NCBI GenBank assembly: GCA_016872645.1
Contig: VGZH01000060.1
Span: 1 to 34,387, forward strand
Direction: 5' to 3'
Length of the DNA: 34,387 nucleotides
Origin: Planctomycetota bacterium
Lineage (GTDB): Bacteria; Planctomycetota; Planctomycetia; Planctomycetales; Planctomycetaceae
The notes under the pieces are model-generated. The model did not search any database. It saw nothing but the letters and a program-made list of their open reading frames with translations, and had not been told where the DNA came from. Numbering within the stretch: the first letter of the stretch is position 1; each line of letters starts with the position of its first letter. The position numbers and the translations under genes are program-made. This document shows positions 7,968-17,327 of this stretch, one piece after another.

Positions 7968-9596
7968 TCAGGCCACTTTTTGCTGAGAATTTGCGACGCG
8001 TGGCAGGCTTAGACGAAACGTACTGCCGCAGCCAGAACCGGCGCTGGCTGCCGCGAGACGGCCGCCGTGTTCGGTGACAATGCGATGGCAGATCGGCAAG
8101 CCCAATCCTGTCCCTTGCCCCGTCGGTTTCGTAGTGAAAAACGGGTCAAAGATTCTGCGAAGGACATCTGCTGACATGCCGCACCCGGTGTCTTGAAATT
8201 CCAATTCGACATGGTCGGTGAATTCGTTTAAACGGATTTCCAAGCGTCCAGCAACCGTGGATGAGGATTCCGAATTCGACAGGCTTGCCAGACTGGATCC
8301 CGAGAGACGCGGACGGCGATTGACTTGTCGAGTGGCATCTTCGATCGCGTCCAGGCCGTTTGCGACAAGGTTCAGTACAACTTGCTTGATTTCATTGCCG
8401 TTGACTTCCAGCACGCAAGGTTCGGAGCGGTCGAATACGATTTCACACTCGCGGTACTTGCTCATCGCGCGGACGAGGTGCATCACCTCGTGGATGATCT
8501 GCGTGAGATCCTGATTGGCTCGCAGGCCATCGCCGCCCCGTGCAAAGTCGAGAAGCTTAGCTGTGATTTGCTGACAGCGAGACGATTCGCATTGGATCAT
8601 CTTCAAGTAGTTTTCGACAAACGCGGCGTTCTGCGGCGAGACATTGCCGAACAAGGTGGCGAATCGAGTCAGCAGCGACTCACTCGTCCAGCGGATCGCA
8701 GTCAGTGGGTTGTTGAGTTCGTGAGCAATTCCGGCCGAGAGAAAGCCCAATCCGGCGAGTCGCTCTTGTCGAGTCAGTTGCTCGGCCAGTTCCCGGGCAT
8801 CTCGCTCCAGCTTGTCGCGAGTCTCGACGAAGCGGTCAGTCATGCGATTGAACGAATCCGCCAGTTCGGCAAATTCATCGCGAGTGTCCAGCCGCACTCG
8901 GTAATCGAATTTTCCTTGAGCGACTCGATGAGTTCCTTCAAGCAGCTTTTTCCACGGCCGCGAAATCCAACGTCTTCCGGCGAACAAGCCGACAACCAAC
9001 AACATCACCACCAACCCCGTCGAAATTGAGACCCACCACAGGCTGGCTCGATAAGTCTGACGTGACGTCACGAGCAATTGCGGCAGGCTGGTGCCGAAAT
9101 CAGGAATTCCAGCCGCGATGTCCTGCAAAGCATTGACCTGATTTCGGAGCGAAGTCCTGGCCTTGTTGGTTTGTTTTGGATCGAGGAGCAGGCGTTGTTC
9201 GCGACGCATTTCTCCCAAACGATGATCAATTTCCCAAAGTCGCTCCTGAGCCAGATCGCGAGCAGCGGCGAATCCAGGCTGCGACGGTAACCTCGCTAGT
9301 TTTGTCGTGGCTTCGCCGGTGCGCACTTCCGCGTTGGCCAATCGGTCTTGGAAGAGCCATTGTCGCGCCGCACATCCGTCGGTGTCATCTGGCAGTCTGG
9401 CCTGCAGAGGTTCCAGCATCGCGGCAAACGCTTCGATCAACTCGCGCCGCTGCGGAATGCTGTTCAAATGGCGATCCAGATCACTGACGACATCGCGATA
9501 TGAGAGGATGGCCCAGAGACTGCTGATGGTCAAAGTGCCGACGATCGTCAGCACCAACCCCACACCGATCAGCATTTTGCCTTTGAGGGTAAACAT
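7968..9596 (-). CDS. membrane sensor histidine kinase
   Basis: A 542-residue kinase. TM1 lies at about 8-32 and TM2 at about 186-206, enclosing a 150-residue extracytoplasmic, mostly helical sensor region with no recognised ligand fold. A HAMP linker (about 207-260) and short coiled coil follow. The HisKA domain carries phospho-His292 in SAGIAHELNNPLTAI. The HATPase domain has N-box VVLNLVANGLDAI, G1 DTGCGM, F-box FDPFFTTK and G2 GQGTGLGL. It is the evident partner of the downstream NtrC-type regulator. The N-box, DxGxGM and GxGxGLGL motifs are all present, so it should be active. ATG 9596 has only a weak upstream Shine-Dalgarno match (AGGGAT). Confidence 0.95.
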   Translation of the reverse strand: MFTLKGKMLIGVGLVLTIVGTLTISSLWAILSYRDVVSDLDRHLNSIPQRRELIEAFAAMLEPLQARLPDDTDGCAARQWLFQDRLANAEVRTGEATTKLARLPSQPGFAAARDLAQERLWEIDHRLGEMRREQRLLLDPKQTNKARTSLRNQVNALQDIAAGIPDFGTSLPQLLVTSRQTYRASLWWVSISTGLVVMLLVVGLFAGRRWISRPWKKLLEGTHRVAQGKFDYRVRLDTRDEFAELADSFNRMTDRFVETRDKLERDARELAEQLTRQERLAGLGFLSAGIAHELNNPLTAIRWTSESLLTRFATLFGNVSPQNAAFVENYLKMIQCESSRCQQITAKLLDFARGGDGLRANQDLTQIIHEVMHLVRAMSKYRECEIVFDRSEPCVLEVNGNEIKQVVLNLVANGLDAIEDATRQVNRRPRLSGSSLASLSNSESSSTVAGRLEIRLNEFTDHVELEFQDTGCGMSADVLRRIFDPFFTTKPTGQGTGLGLPICHRIVTEHGGRLAAASAGSGCGSTFRLSLPRVANSQQKVA

Positions 9597-9763
9597 CGCG
9601 GTCGTCGATCCCTGACGATCTGGCTCCGGTCACAGGCGGAAATTGTAGCGGATGCTTCCGTGGTGTTCGACAGCAATTCACAAAAATGGCCCTCTGAGAT
9701 GGAGTCAACGAGTCCGATCACAACTGGTTGTTGACTTCAGGCGATGCGGACGTGGAGCGTTGA

Positions 9764-10366
9764 AAGCGCTACAGCGCGAATGACACGCCGGACCTGTGGA
9801 AGACCGGCGAGCAGCCTGTCGGTTCGATGAAGGACGCGGTTGGATTGTTGACTGATTATCTCATCGAGATGGAAGCCGAAGACGAGGTCGGATTGTCGAT
9901 CTACACGCATACGAACTCCACGGGAGCGATTCTGGAGTATGGCGTGAGCAAGAATCGTGGCCAGATCCAATCGACGACTCAGCAACGTCGAGCGGAGCAC
10001 TACAAGTCGGAAAGGAACATCTCGGCCGGCATGAAAATCGGACGAGATGAATTGGTCGCGCATGCTTGCCCACGAACTGTACGCTTGATCGTGCTGATAA
10101 CTGACGGCGTTCCCAATGAACCCACAAGCTCCTCCGCCGCAAATGATGCCGACATCTCGGAAGCCAACGCCGCCAAGTTCAAGATTCTCGCGATCAGCCC
10201 AGGATCTGACAGGGACACTTCGCTGATGCAACAAGTCGCCGACATCACAGGGAGCGAGCACTTCGACATCCCCGGAGGCTCCACCGTCGTGGCAGTTCGG
10301 GATCAGTTGAAAATCGTGTTCCGCAAGATCGCCAATAGCCGCGCGCTGAAGCTGATCGCCGATTGA
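9764..10366 (+). pseudogene. 5'-truncated von Willebrand A (TadG-like) remnant
   Basis: The frame encodes the C-terminal two thirds of a vWA domain: DTPDLWKTGEQPVGSMKDAV, then EDEVGLSIYTH, ISAGMKIGRDELVAHA, VRLIVLITDGVPN, and the TadG-like end TSLMQQVADITGSEHF plus IPGGSTVVAVRDQL. The N-terminal membrane anchor and the MIDAS DxSxS strand are missing. An in-frame stop lies at 9761-9763, and no vWA-like sequence appears in any frame back to the kinase gene. Homology-like sequence starts before the first ATG (9827), which argues for a decayed gene rather than a small intact one. Neighbouring sites look unrelated, so it is probably a leftover of a duplication or rearrangement. Confidence 0.7.
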
Positions 10367-10409
10367 TAGTGCGAAGCCGCGCTTTGAAGTGAACATTTCC
10401 GTTTGAGAA

Positions 10410-11615
10410 TCACTTCCCTTGGCGGCCGATCCACTTCTTCCAATCCCGTTCAAGCGTATCAATTTCGCCAAACGTGGATTGAAATTCGCGCAGACGGTCG
10501 TCTGGAGAGTCGGCGATCAGGCGCGGTTTCCGTTGGATCGACTTCAAATAGCCCACGGCATCGTCGCGGCGTGTCTTGAGCAGGAAAAAGGTCAGGGCCC
10601 AGGACTCGGAGTACGCGGCCCGTGCCTGATTGGCATTCAGGAAACTCATGTCCGATTGAATCAGGTCTGTCAGCGGCAGAAACTCGCGCGGTCCCCGAAC
10701 AGTTTCGCGGAAGTCTTTCAGTCGCGGAGCGTTCACACGGCCGATCGTTTTCCAGCCAGTGCGGCTATCGAGGTCGGGCACTTCGAAGAACATCGCCATC
10801 CCTTCCGTCAGCCAGCGCGGGTTGTCGGTGTATCGAGTATGCAATCCGCAGTTGAAGGCCAGTTGATGCGTCGCCTCGTGGACCATCGTCGCGACGTTGA
10901 ACGATGAGGCTTCGAGCTTCCGTCGAACGTCTCCCGCCGTCTTGACCGGAGTCGAGTTTGGACCGGCGGTCAAATCAAACAGGATGATCCGATTGGTGGG
11001 TTCGGAAAAATATCCCGGAGCCTGCGCCGCATCAGCGCGGTCATGCTTCGTCGCAAATTCGGCGTATTCCGTGCGATCTTTGAGCACTACTGCCCCCAAC
11101 GGAAACTCCGGCTCGCGCAGTTCGAGGCCGGCATCTTTCCAGTAGCTTTGGAAAGCATCGTGCAGGCGTTCGAAGAGCGATCCGCACCACTCGGCGTAAA
11201 CGCGACCGGCAGTCGAGCAGACGACGAAGTGTCTCGTGACGACGACTTGTGTCGGCGTCTTGATGCCGAACTCGGCCACCTCGCGCACAAGCTGTTCGCC
11301 GAACTGTTCCGCGCTCACGGGCTGGAAGGGATCTTCGGTCGCCTCGCGCTTCTGAAGCTGCTTGGGAGTCACGTTCCACAACCGGCCATCGCGCCCTTCC
11401 AGCAGCAGTCCGCCATCCTGCGCTTCCAACAGCACGCGCGACTCGATCGTGCGTGAGACGGACTTCACGTCGGTGAAGGTGACGAGCTGCATTCGTGGTG
11501 CCGGAGGGTCATCGCCGTCGGCAAGATTCACCGTGAACGTGGCGATCACGCAGAATGCCGAAATCAGGAGCCGCAAGGCTCTCCGAGGGATGGCTTTTGG
11601 ATTGTGCCGCGACAT
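10410..11615 (-). CDS. DUF1570 domain zinc-metallopeptidase-like secreted protein
   Basis: A 401-residue protein with an N-terminal signal or anchor ([17 protein letters not shown], about 13-29), a beta-rich region (about 40-135) and a gluzincin-like C-terminal domain. The zinc motif H246-E247-x-x-H250 ([11 protein letters not shown]) is followed by [13 protein letters not shown], where Glu271 is the likely third zinc ligand. This is the DUF1570 pattern common in planctomycetes; the substrate is unknown. ATG 11615 is chosen over the open frame reaching 11879 because AGAGG precedes it by 7 bases and the signal peptide starts there. It diverges from the DUF255 gene across 223 bases that should hold both promoters. 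Confidence 0.88.
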   Translation of the reverse strand: MSRHNPKAIPRRALRLLISAFCVIATFTVNLADGDDPPAPRMQLVTFTDVKSVSRTIESRVLLEAQDGGLLLEGRDGRLWNVTPKQLQKREATEDPFQPVSAEQFGEQLVREVAEFGIKTPTQVVVTRHFVVCSTAGRVYAEWCGSLFERLHDAFQSYWKDAGLELREPEFPLGAVVLKDRTEYAEFATKHDRADAAQAPGYFSEPTNRIILFDLTAGPNSTPVKTAGDVRRKLEASSFNVATMVHEATHQLAFNCGLHTRYTDNPRWLTEGMAMFFEVPDLDSRTGWKTIGRVNAPRLKDFRETVRGPREFLPLTDLIQSDMSFLNANQARAAYSESWALTFFLLKTRRDDAVGYLKSIQRKPRLIADSPDDRLREFQSTFGEIDTLERDWKKWIGRQGK

Positions 11616-11838
11616 GATCGAGCCTCTGTTGATCACGGCACTCTCGCGGAGCACCGTCAGCACTGCAAGGCGGCTTTCTGTCATACGAACCCATAGCGTC
11701 AGCGAAGGCGCAGGCTTCACAGGCGACCGATCATGGAAGTCACGGTTGGCGAGCACTCGCCCCTGCTGGCGCTTCGGGGTAGTGTCCGTCTTCCAGGATT
11801 TGCGATTGTCCGTTCCGAACGCACCACGAAAGCTGCCC

Positions 11839-13959
11839 ATGAAGTCCTCTCCGTCCGACGATACGAAACATGCTGCCAAGCGAACTCAGCCGAATGCGCT
11901 GGGTTTGGAAACCAGTCCCTATCTGCTGCAACATGCCCTCAATCCGGTCGACTGGTTCCCGTGGGGAGACGAAGCGTTGTCGCGGGCGAAGCAACGCAAT
12001 AAGCCGATCTTCCTGTCGATCGGCTACAGCGCGTGTCACTGGTGCCATGTAATGGAGCATGAGAGCTTCGAGAACTCCGAGATTGCGGCGCTGATGAACG
12101 ACCTCTTCGTCTGCATTAAAGTCGATCGGGAAGAGCGGCCGGATCTCGACCAGATTTACATGTCCGCCGTGCAGATGCTGACAGGCCGAGGGGGCTGGCC
12201 GATGTCGGTGTTTCTGACATCCGACCAGCGGCCGTTCTACGGCGGAACGTACTGGCCGCCGACATCGCGAATGGGGATGCCGGGCTTTCGAGACATCCTG
12301 ATTGGCGTGTCCGAGGCTTGGCAGAATCGTCGCGAGGATGTCCTTCGCAGTGCGGATGAACTGACTGGCGAAGTTGTGCGAGCCGCGCGCGAATCATTGC
12401 CGCGCTCCGGTCTGAGCCTCGCCACGCTGCGCGGCGCGATGGGGCAATTCCTGCAACGAGTCGATTGGCAGCAGGGGGGGTTCGGCGGTGCTCCGAAGTT
12501 TCCACACCCAATGGATCTGCGCGTGCTGCTACGCTGCTGGCAGCGGTTCGGCGAGCAAGAGGCTCTGGATGCCGTGCGATTGACGCTCGACAAGATGGCG
12601 AACGGCGGGATCTACGATCAGCTCGGTGGCGGCTTTCATCGATACTCGACCGACGCGCAATGGCTTGCGCCGCATTTCGAAAAGATGCTCTACGACAACG
12701 CGCTGCTCGTCCAAGTTTACCTCGAGGCGTTTCAAGCAACCGGTAACGCAAATGACGCGAGGGTCGTGCGTAACACGCTTGATTATGTGCTCCGCGAAAT
12801 GACGCAGCCGCAAGGAGGATTCTATTCGACGCAGGACGCCGACAGCGAAGGCGAGGAAGGCAAGTTCTTCGTCTGGACGGAGGACGAGGTACTCGCGTTG
12901 CTCGGCCCGGAAGACGGCCGAGTGTTTTGCGACGCCTACGACGTGACTCCGGACGGCAACTGGGAAGGGCACAACATCCTTAATCGCCCGAAGCTTCACG
13001 AGCAGGCCGCGAAGGTGTTGCAAGTCTCGCCAGAGGAACTTGAAACCGTGCTCGCTCGCTGCCGAACGAAATTGTTCGACGCGCGATCGCGACGAATCGC
13101 TCCTGGCCGCGACGACAAAGTGCTCGTCAGTTGGAACGGGCTGATGATCGCCGCGATGTCGCAAGCGGCGGCGATACTCGGCGAGCCACGCTACGCGGTT
13201 GCTGCCGCCGCTGCTGCCGACTTCATTTTGAACAACATGCGTGACGCAAACGGGTGGTTGCTGCACTCGTTCAAGGACGGCCAAGCTCGATTCAACGCCT
13301 ACCTCGACGACTATGCCTGCCTGATCGACGGCTTGATCGATCTGTATCAAGCGACGTTCGAGCCACGCTGGTTGGATGCTGCTCTCGAATTCGCGGAGCA
13401 GATGCTTTCGCGATTCGAGGATGCGCGATCCGGCGGGTTCTTTTACACGTCGATCGACCATGAGCAACTCGTCGCGCGTGTGAAGGACACGCAGGATAAC
13501 GCCACGCCATCGGGCAACGGCATGGCGGCGTTCGCACTCGCTCGGCTCGGAACTCTGACTGGACGGGCGAAGTTGCTCGGCCGAGGTTATGCAACGCTGG
13601 AAGCGATGTCCGGTCAGCTCGACAAGTTCGCGATGGCCAGCGGGCAATCGCTCCTCGCGTTGGACTTCGTGTTGGGGCCGACTCAGGAGATCGTCGTGGT
13701 CGAATCCGGCGAACCGACTGCGGACGCAGTGTTATCCGAACTGCATCAGCGCTTTTGGCCCAACAAAGTTGTGGCCCGGCGGCTAAGCCAATTGGCCGAC
13801 ATCGATTTGCCCGGTTCGTTACGCGATTTATTGTCTGGCAAACAGTCTTCCACCAGTGAATTGACGACGTTTGTTTGCGAGCGAGGCAGTTGCCAAGCTC
13901 CGCTCATCGGACTGGAAGCCTGGCGTGAGTTTCTGGCGGCGCGAGACGTTGTTCGATGA
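11839..13959 (+). CDS. thioredoxin domain-containing DUF255 protein (YyaL/SPATA20 family)
   Basis: A 706-residue protein of normal family length (about 650-750). The N-terminal thioredoxin-like DUF255 domain (about 18-180) contains [18 protein letters not shown] at 66-69 ([13 protein letters not shown]), [11 protein letters not shown] and [11 protein letters not shown] six-hairpin-glycosidase-like alpha/alpha barrel follows, with [50 protein letters not shown] and a C-terminal acyl-CoA-dehydrogenase-like end. Family members are proposed to act in redox or carbohydrate modification, but the activity is unproven. The true N-terminus is ATG 11839. The open frame extends upstream, but that part is antisense to the DUF1570 gene. 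Confidence 0.93.
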   Translation: MKSSPSDDTKHAAKRTQPNALGLETSPYLLQHALNPVDWFPWGDEALSRAKQRNKPIFLSIGYSACHWCHVMEHESFENSEIAALMNDLFVCIKVDREERPDLDQIYMSAVQMLTGRGGWPMSVFLTSDQRPFYGGTYWPPTSRMGMPGFRDILIGVSEAWQNRREDVLRSADELTGEVVRAARESLPRSGLSLATLRGAMGQFLQRVDWQQGGFGGAPKFPHPMDLRVLLRCWQRFGEQEALDAVRLTLDKMANGGIYDQLGGGFHRYSTDAQWLAPHFEKMLYDNALLVQVYLEAFQATGNANDARVVRNTLDYVLREMTQPQGGFYSTQDADSEGEEGKFFVWTEDEVLALLGPEDGRVFCDAYDVTPDGNWEGHNILNRPKLHEQAAKVLQVSPEELETVLARCRTKLFDARSRRIAPGRDDKVLVSWNGLMIAAMSQAAAILGEPRYAVAAAAAADFILNNMRDANGWLLHSFKDGQARFNAYLDDYACLIDGLIDLYQATFEPRWLDAALEFAEQMLSRFEDARSGGFFYTSIDHEQLVARVKDTQDNATPSGNGMAAFALARLGTLTGRAKLLGRGYATLEAMSGQLDKFAMASGQSLLALDFVLGPTQEIVVVESGEPTADAVLSELHQRFWPNKVVARRLSQLADIDLPGSLRDLLSGKQSSTSELTTFVCERGSCQAPLIGLEAWREFLAARDVVR

Positions 13960-14014
13960 AGCATGGGAGGCTCAGCTTCAAGCAAGCAGTGCCACCCATG
14001 CAGCAACGTAGGCG

Positions 14015-14030
14015 AGTCGCGGTAGCGACT
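14015..14030. terminator. short hairpin between convergent genes
   Basis: AGTCGC (14015-14020) and GCGACT (14025-14030) pair around GGTA in the 74-base gap between two convergent genes. There is no T run on either side, so a terminator role is plausible from position but weak from sequence. Confidence 0.3.
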
Positions 14031-14033
14031 GAG

Positions 14034-15428
14034 CTAAGCGAATACACCCCACGCCGGTTTGCCGTTCGCGGCCGGCAGCGGGCGGTTCAGTTTGTCGCGG
14101 AGTTCCGTGTCGGGGTCGATGCCCATCGCTGCGAACATCGTCGCGGCGAGATCACCCAGTGGCACTGGGTCACGATCGGGATACGCTCCGTGCTTGTCGG
14201 ATTGGCCGTGGACGTGGCCGCGTTTCACGCCGCCGCCCGCCAGCAATACGGTGTAGCAACTCGGCCAGTGATCGCGGCTGATGTTCGCGTTGATCTTCGG
14301 GGTGCGGCCGAATTCCCCCATCCAGACCACGAGCGTCGTGTCGAGCAGCCCACGCTGTTCGAGATCGGTCAGCAACACTGGCAGCGTGTGTTCGGTCATC
14401 GGCAAGTGCCGAGCTTTTAAAATCGGATATGCTCGTGTGTCGTTGAAGCCGTGCGTGTCCCAGCCGCCGCTGGTGGTGCTCTGCCCGCCGATGCTCTCGT
14501 CGAAGTAGACGTTGACGAACTTGACGCCCGCCTCGACCAACCGCGTCGCGAGCAAGCAGCTCTGACCGTAGGTCGTCCGGCCGTAGCTGTCACGAGTCTT
14601 CGCCGGTTCGTGCGAAAGATCGAATGCATCGCGGACGCGCGACGACGACAACATCGCCAGCGCGCGGTCGTAGTATTCGTCGATGCCGCGAGCGGTCGCC
14701 GAATGTTCCAGCAGCCGAGTCTGCTGGCTGATGATCCGCTGCATCTCGCGCCGGCTTTGCAGGCGATCGGCGGAGAGGTTCGACGGCAAGCTCAATTCTG
14801 GCAACTTGAATCCGGAGTCATTCGGGTCCGCCGTGATCAGTAACGGGTCATGCCGCTTGCCGAGAAAGCTGGCGTGTTGACCCGGCGTGACCGAGCCGTC
14901 GCGAATGATGTGCGGCAGCGAGACGAAGGTCGGCATCGTCTCGGCATTCGGAGCGATACGATCCACGACTGAGCCATAGGCGGGAAACAGTTCGATCGAA
15001 TCCTTCAGCCGGATGTCGTCCACGGGCGGAGCGTGCCCAGTCAGCGCGTGGTACGCCGCCGAGTTGTGATTCTTCATCGAGTGAAACACGGTACGCACGA
15101 GCGTGACTTTGTCGAGTATCTTCGCCGTCTGAGGCAGATGCTCGCAGATGCGAACACCCGGAATGGCCGAATCGATCTGCCCGAACAAACTGCGGATGCC
15201 TTCGGGAGCATTCGGCTTCATGTCGAACGTATCGACATGGCTCGGCCCGCCGAACTGGTAGAGGAAGATGATGGACTTCGCTCGTCCGGCCCGCTTGCGA
15301 ATTGCCGGGTTGACCGGCTGCGCCTCCTCGGCCGCGAACAGCTTCGACAGCGACAGGCCGAGCAAGCCGGTCGCTCCCGCCGTGATCGCGGTGCGGCGAG
15401 GCATCAGTGATGAAGATCGGTCGAACAT
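14034..15428 (-). CDS. DUF1501 domain protein with Tat-type leader
   Basis: A 464-residue second DUF1501 protein of the longer subgroup. The Tat-like leader has Arg11-Arg12 in MPRRTAITAGATGLLGLSL. Hallmarks are IFLYQFGGPSHVDTFDMKP, a mid-protein GGWDTHGFND, VVWMGEFGRTPKIN, SRDHWPSCYTVLLAGGGVKRG and HGAYPDRDPVPLGDLAATMF. These residues fit a sulfatase-like metal site, although no activity is established. It is distinct from the DUF1501 protein at the left end, which has WDHHG and lacks the GEFGRTP form. ATG 15428 is preferred because GGGG lies just upstream; ATG 15404 is an alternative. The usual DUF1549/DUF1553 partner is absent on both sides. Confidence 0.93.
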   Translation of the reverse strand: MFDRSSSLMPRRTAITAGATGLLGLSLSKLFAAEEAQPVNPAIRKRAGRAKSIIFLYQFGGPSHVDTFDMKPNAPEGIRSLFGQIDSAIPGVRICEHLPQTAKILDKVTLVRTVFHSMKNHNSAAYHALTGHAPPVDDIRLKDSIELFPAYGSVVDRIAPNAETMPTFVSLPHIIRDGSVTPGQHASFLGKRHDPLLITADPNDSGFKLPELSLPSNLSADRLQSRREMQRIISQQTRLLEHSATARGIDEYYDRALAMLSSSRVRDAFDLSHEPAKTRDSYGRTTYGQSCLLATRLVEAGVKFVNVYFDESIGGQSTTSGGWDTHGFNDTRAYPILKARHLPMTEHTLPVLLTDLEQRGLLDTTLVVWMGEFGRTPKINANISRDHWPSCYTVLLAGGGVKRGHVHGQSDKHGAYPDRDPVPLGDLAATMFAAMGIDPDTELRDKLNRPLPAANGKPAWGVFA

Positions 15429-15531
15429 CAAAGACCCCGTAGCATGGGCACTTCCGCCCGTCCGGATCAGGCAAGTGTGCCCAACCATTGAACGAGATGA
15501 GTTTGCGGCTCGACCAAAGCAGGTTCAAGGG

Positions 15532-15909
15532 TCAAGGCTGTACGGAAGGAGAAAATCGCACCGACCACAACGGTTGCGATGGCTCGTGAGTGAGGACCAG
15601 CTCTCCGTCCAACCGCAGACCACTCAACCGCAGTCGAATCGAAGTTTCGGATTCCATCAGCCATTCCGTCTGACCGTGATCCCAACGGACGACTCGGCCT
15701 CGCTCACGGCTGACCGGGCCTTCGTAGTCGAGGTACAGCAGCCGATGATCACCAATTGCTTCTGCCGAGAGGTCAATCGCTTCAGCTGCAGATCGCCAAC
15801 GATTGGGACTCTCCAGTAAACGCCATGACTTCAGGACGTCGCCGCGCTGCACCAGCAAATCCCAATGGACGAATGGGTGATCGTGAGTGAGCAAGGCGAA
15901 GCGTGGCAT
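15532..15909 (-). CDS. stand-alone LigD 3'-phosphoesterase-like protein
   Basis: A 125-residue protein resembling the phosphoesterase (PE, LigD_N) domain of bacterial DNA ligase D. It opens with FALLTHDHPFVHWDLLVQRGDVLKSWRLLESP, where the spaced His/Asp pattern (THDHP, HWDLL) parallels the H-D-x-x-H-x-x-x-D-x-R region of PE domains. It continues with GDHRLLYLDYEGPVS and VVRWDHGQTEWL, matching the family's later conserved strands. In LigD this domain trims 3' ribonucleotides and phosphates during end joining. Here ligase and polymerase domains are missing and no Ku gene is nearby, so a repair role is only inferred. The Arg usual after the last Asp is not obvious. Confidence 0.75.
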   Translation of the reverse strand: MPRFALLTHDHPFVHWDLLVQRGDVLKSWRLLESPNRWRSAAEAIDLSAEAIGDHRLLYLDYEGPVSRERGRVVRWDHGQTEWLMESETSIRLRLSGLRLDGELVLTHEPSQPLWSVRFSPSVQP

Positions 15910-15914
15910 AGTCG

Positions 15915-15998
15915 TGGAGGGTCTAGCGTCTCGGGGCTAGGGGTTGGGAATCTGCAGGGCTTTTCTAGCCCTCGGTCCCTAGTCGCTAATCCCTGTTC
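15915..15998. repeat. intergenic imperfect inverted repeat
   Basis: Two arms of nearly 30 bases (about 15922-15949 and 15964-15992) are imperfect reverse complements; both contain TAGCG-x-CT, a G run and (C)TAGGG or its variants. The element fills the gap between the ABC ATPase stop and the LigD-PE-like start. It may be a REP-type element or a transcript-end hairpin. Confidence 0.45.
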
Positions 15999-17078
15999 TC
16001 ACTGCATCACGCCTTTCGTGATGCTCATGAAGGCGTCTTCGAGCGTTTCGGTTTTGCCTTGGAATTCAATGACTGGGAAACCCTTCTGAATCAGGCCGCA
16101 GAGCAGTTGACGCTGCGCGTCCGGGTCGCCGTCGAATTCAAAGCTGACATCGAGGCCGGCGACTTGCACCGCGCTGACGTACGGTTGCTCGAACAGCCAG
16201 CGTTCCAAAGCGGCGGGGCTGTGCTTCGGGTCTTCGTCGGCCAGCAGCTTGACGGCAAGCGATTTCCGGCCGGTTTGACCATCCTCGCGCCGTTGTCGCT
16301 TCGAGAGCTCTTCGATTGTGCCAAAGGCGAGCACACTCCCGGCTTCGATGATCGCGGCGGAATCGCAGATCTCGCCCAGTTCAGTGAGGATGTGCGAGCT
16401 GATCAAAATGGTCTTGTTCATCTGCGTAGCCATCAGTCGAATCAGCTCGCGCAGTTCGATGCGGGCGCGCGGGTCAAGTCCGGCGGCCGGCTCGTCGAGG
16501 ATCAGCACTTGCGGATCGTGAATCAGACATCGGCCCAGGGCGAGTCGTTGCGATTGTCCCTTCGAGAGCGTGGCGATCGGTTTCTCGGCGAGCTTGCGCA
16601 GTTCGGTGAAGACCAGCACGTTCTCCAGCGAGTTGCGCCGCTTGGCTCCGCGTAGACCGTAGGCTCGCGCGAAGAAGTCGAGGTACTCGATAACATTCAT
16701 GTTCTGGTACTTGCCGAAGTGATCGGGCATGAAGCCGAGCACTCGACGAACTTTGTCCGGGTCATCGATGACCGAGTGGCCGCAGACGAACGCATCGCCG
16801 GCCGTCGGCGTATCGAGCGTCGCGATGATCCGCATCGAAGTCGTCTTGCCAGCGCCGTTGGGACCGATGTAGCCCAGCACCTGCCCCGGATATGCCTTGA
16901 ATGAGACATCATTGACCGCCTTGAGTTTGCCGAAGAAGCGATGCAGGTGCCGCAATTCCAGCACGGGTTCTCCCGACCAGGACTTTGGCCGTGTGGAAGC
17001 TGCTGACTCGGACAAGTCCAGCATCGGCGACTCTTCGGCGTCGTTGGACACACTGCCGTTCGTGGGTTGATCGCTCAT
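15999..17078 (-). CDS. ABC transporter ATP-binding protein
   Basis: A 359-residue ATPase with an acidic, Ser-rich extension of about 35 residues, then a full nucleotide-binding domain: Walker A GPNGAGKTT (72-80), Q-loop near GFMPDHFGKY, signature LSKGQSQR (171-178), Walker B VLILDEP (191-197), D-loop AGLDP and switch His in SSHIL. A further 100 residues resemble the regulatory tail of ABC-2 type exporters (NatA/CcmA-like). ABC-2 ATPases normally pair with a membrane permease, but neither neighbour is one, so its partner must lie elsewhere or the set has been split. ATG 17078 follows AGGA. Substrate unknown. Confidence 0.92.
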   Translation of the reverse strand: MSDQPTNGSVSNDAEESPMLDLSESAASTRPKSWSGEPVLELRHLHRFFGKLKAVNDVSFKAYPGQVLGYIGPNGAGKTTSMRIIATLDTPTAGDAFVCGHSVIDDPDKVRRVLGFMPDHFGKYQNMNVIEYLDFFARAYGLRGAKRRNSLENVLVFTELRKLAEKPIATLSKGQSQRLALGRCLIHDPQVLILDEPAAGLDPRARIELRELIRLMATQMNKTILISSHILTELGEICDSAAIIEAGSVLAFGTIEELSKRQRREDGQTGRKSLAVKLLADEDPKHSPAALERWLFEQPYVSAVQVAGLDVSFEFDGDPDAQRQLLCGLIQKGFPVIEFQGKTETLEDAFMSITKGVMQ

Positions 17079-17327
17079 GGGGGACGAATCCTCGTGTCGC
17101 GAACGGAATTCTTGGACGACGGCATTTCAGCATCCATTCACCCGAACAGCAACGCGCCGATGGCTTACTCAGCACTCGCTACGATCGGCACATCTGGCAT
17201 CAACCACTTTGACCTTGAGCGAATTGATGCTGTTCGACCGTCGCTTCTGGACACACTTGCTGGCGGCTCGCAATTCTGTGGTGTTGCTCGGCTCACCAAT
17301 CACTCATTTATTCGCGAGGAACTTGCC
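17079..17327. promoter_or_regulatory. divergent intergenic region, ABC ATPase / secreted protein
   Basis: 249 bases containing the start regions of two divergent genes. An open frame crosses it but has no signal peptide or domain. Nothing else was recognised. Confidence 0.35.

Noticed and set aside
9737-10471. 244-codon minus-strand frame across the vWA remnant
   Set aside because: The plus strand shows recognisable vWA/TadG segments, while this frame has no domain.
11362-11838. N-terminal extension of the DUF255 protein by 159 residues
   Set aside because: The extension is Ser/Arg-rich, antisense to the DUF1570 gene, and the conserved family start lies just after ATG 11839.
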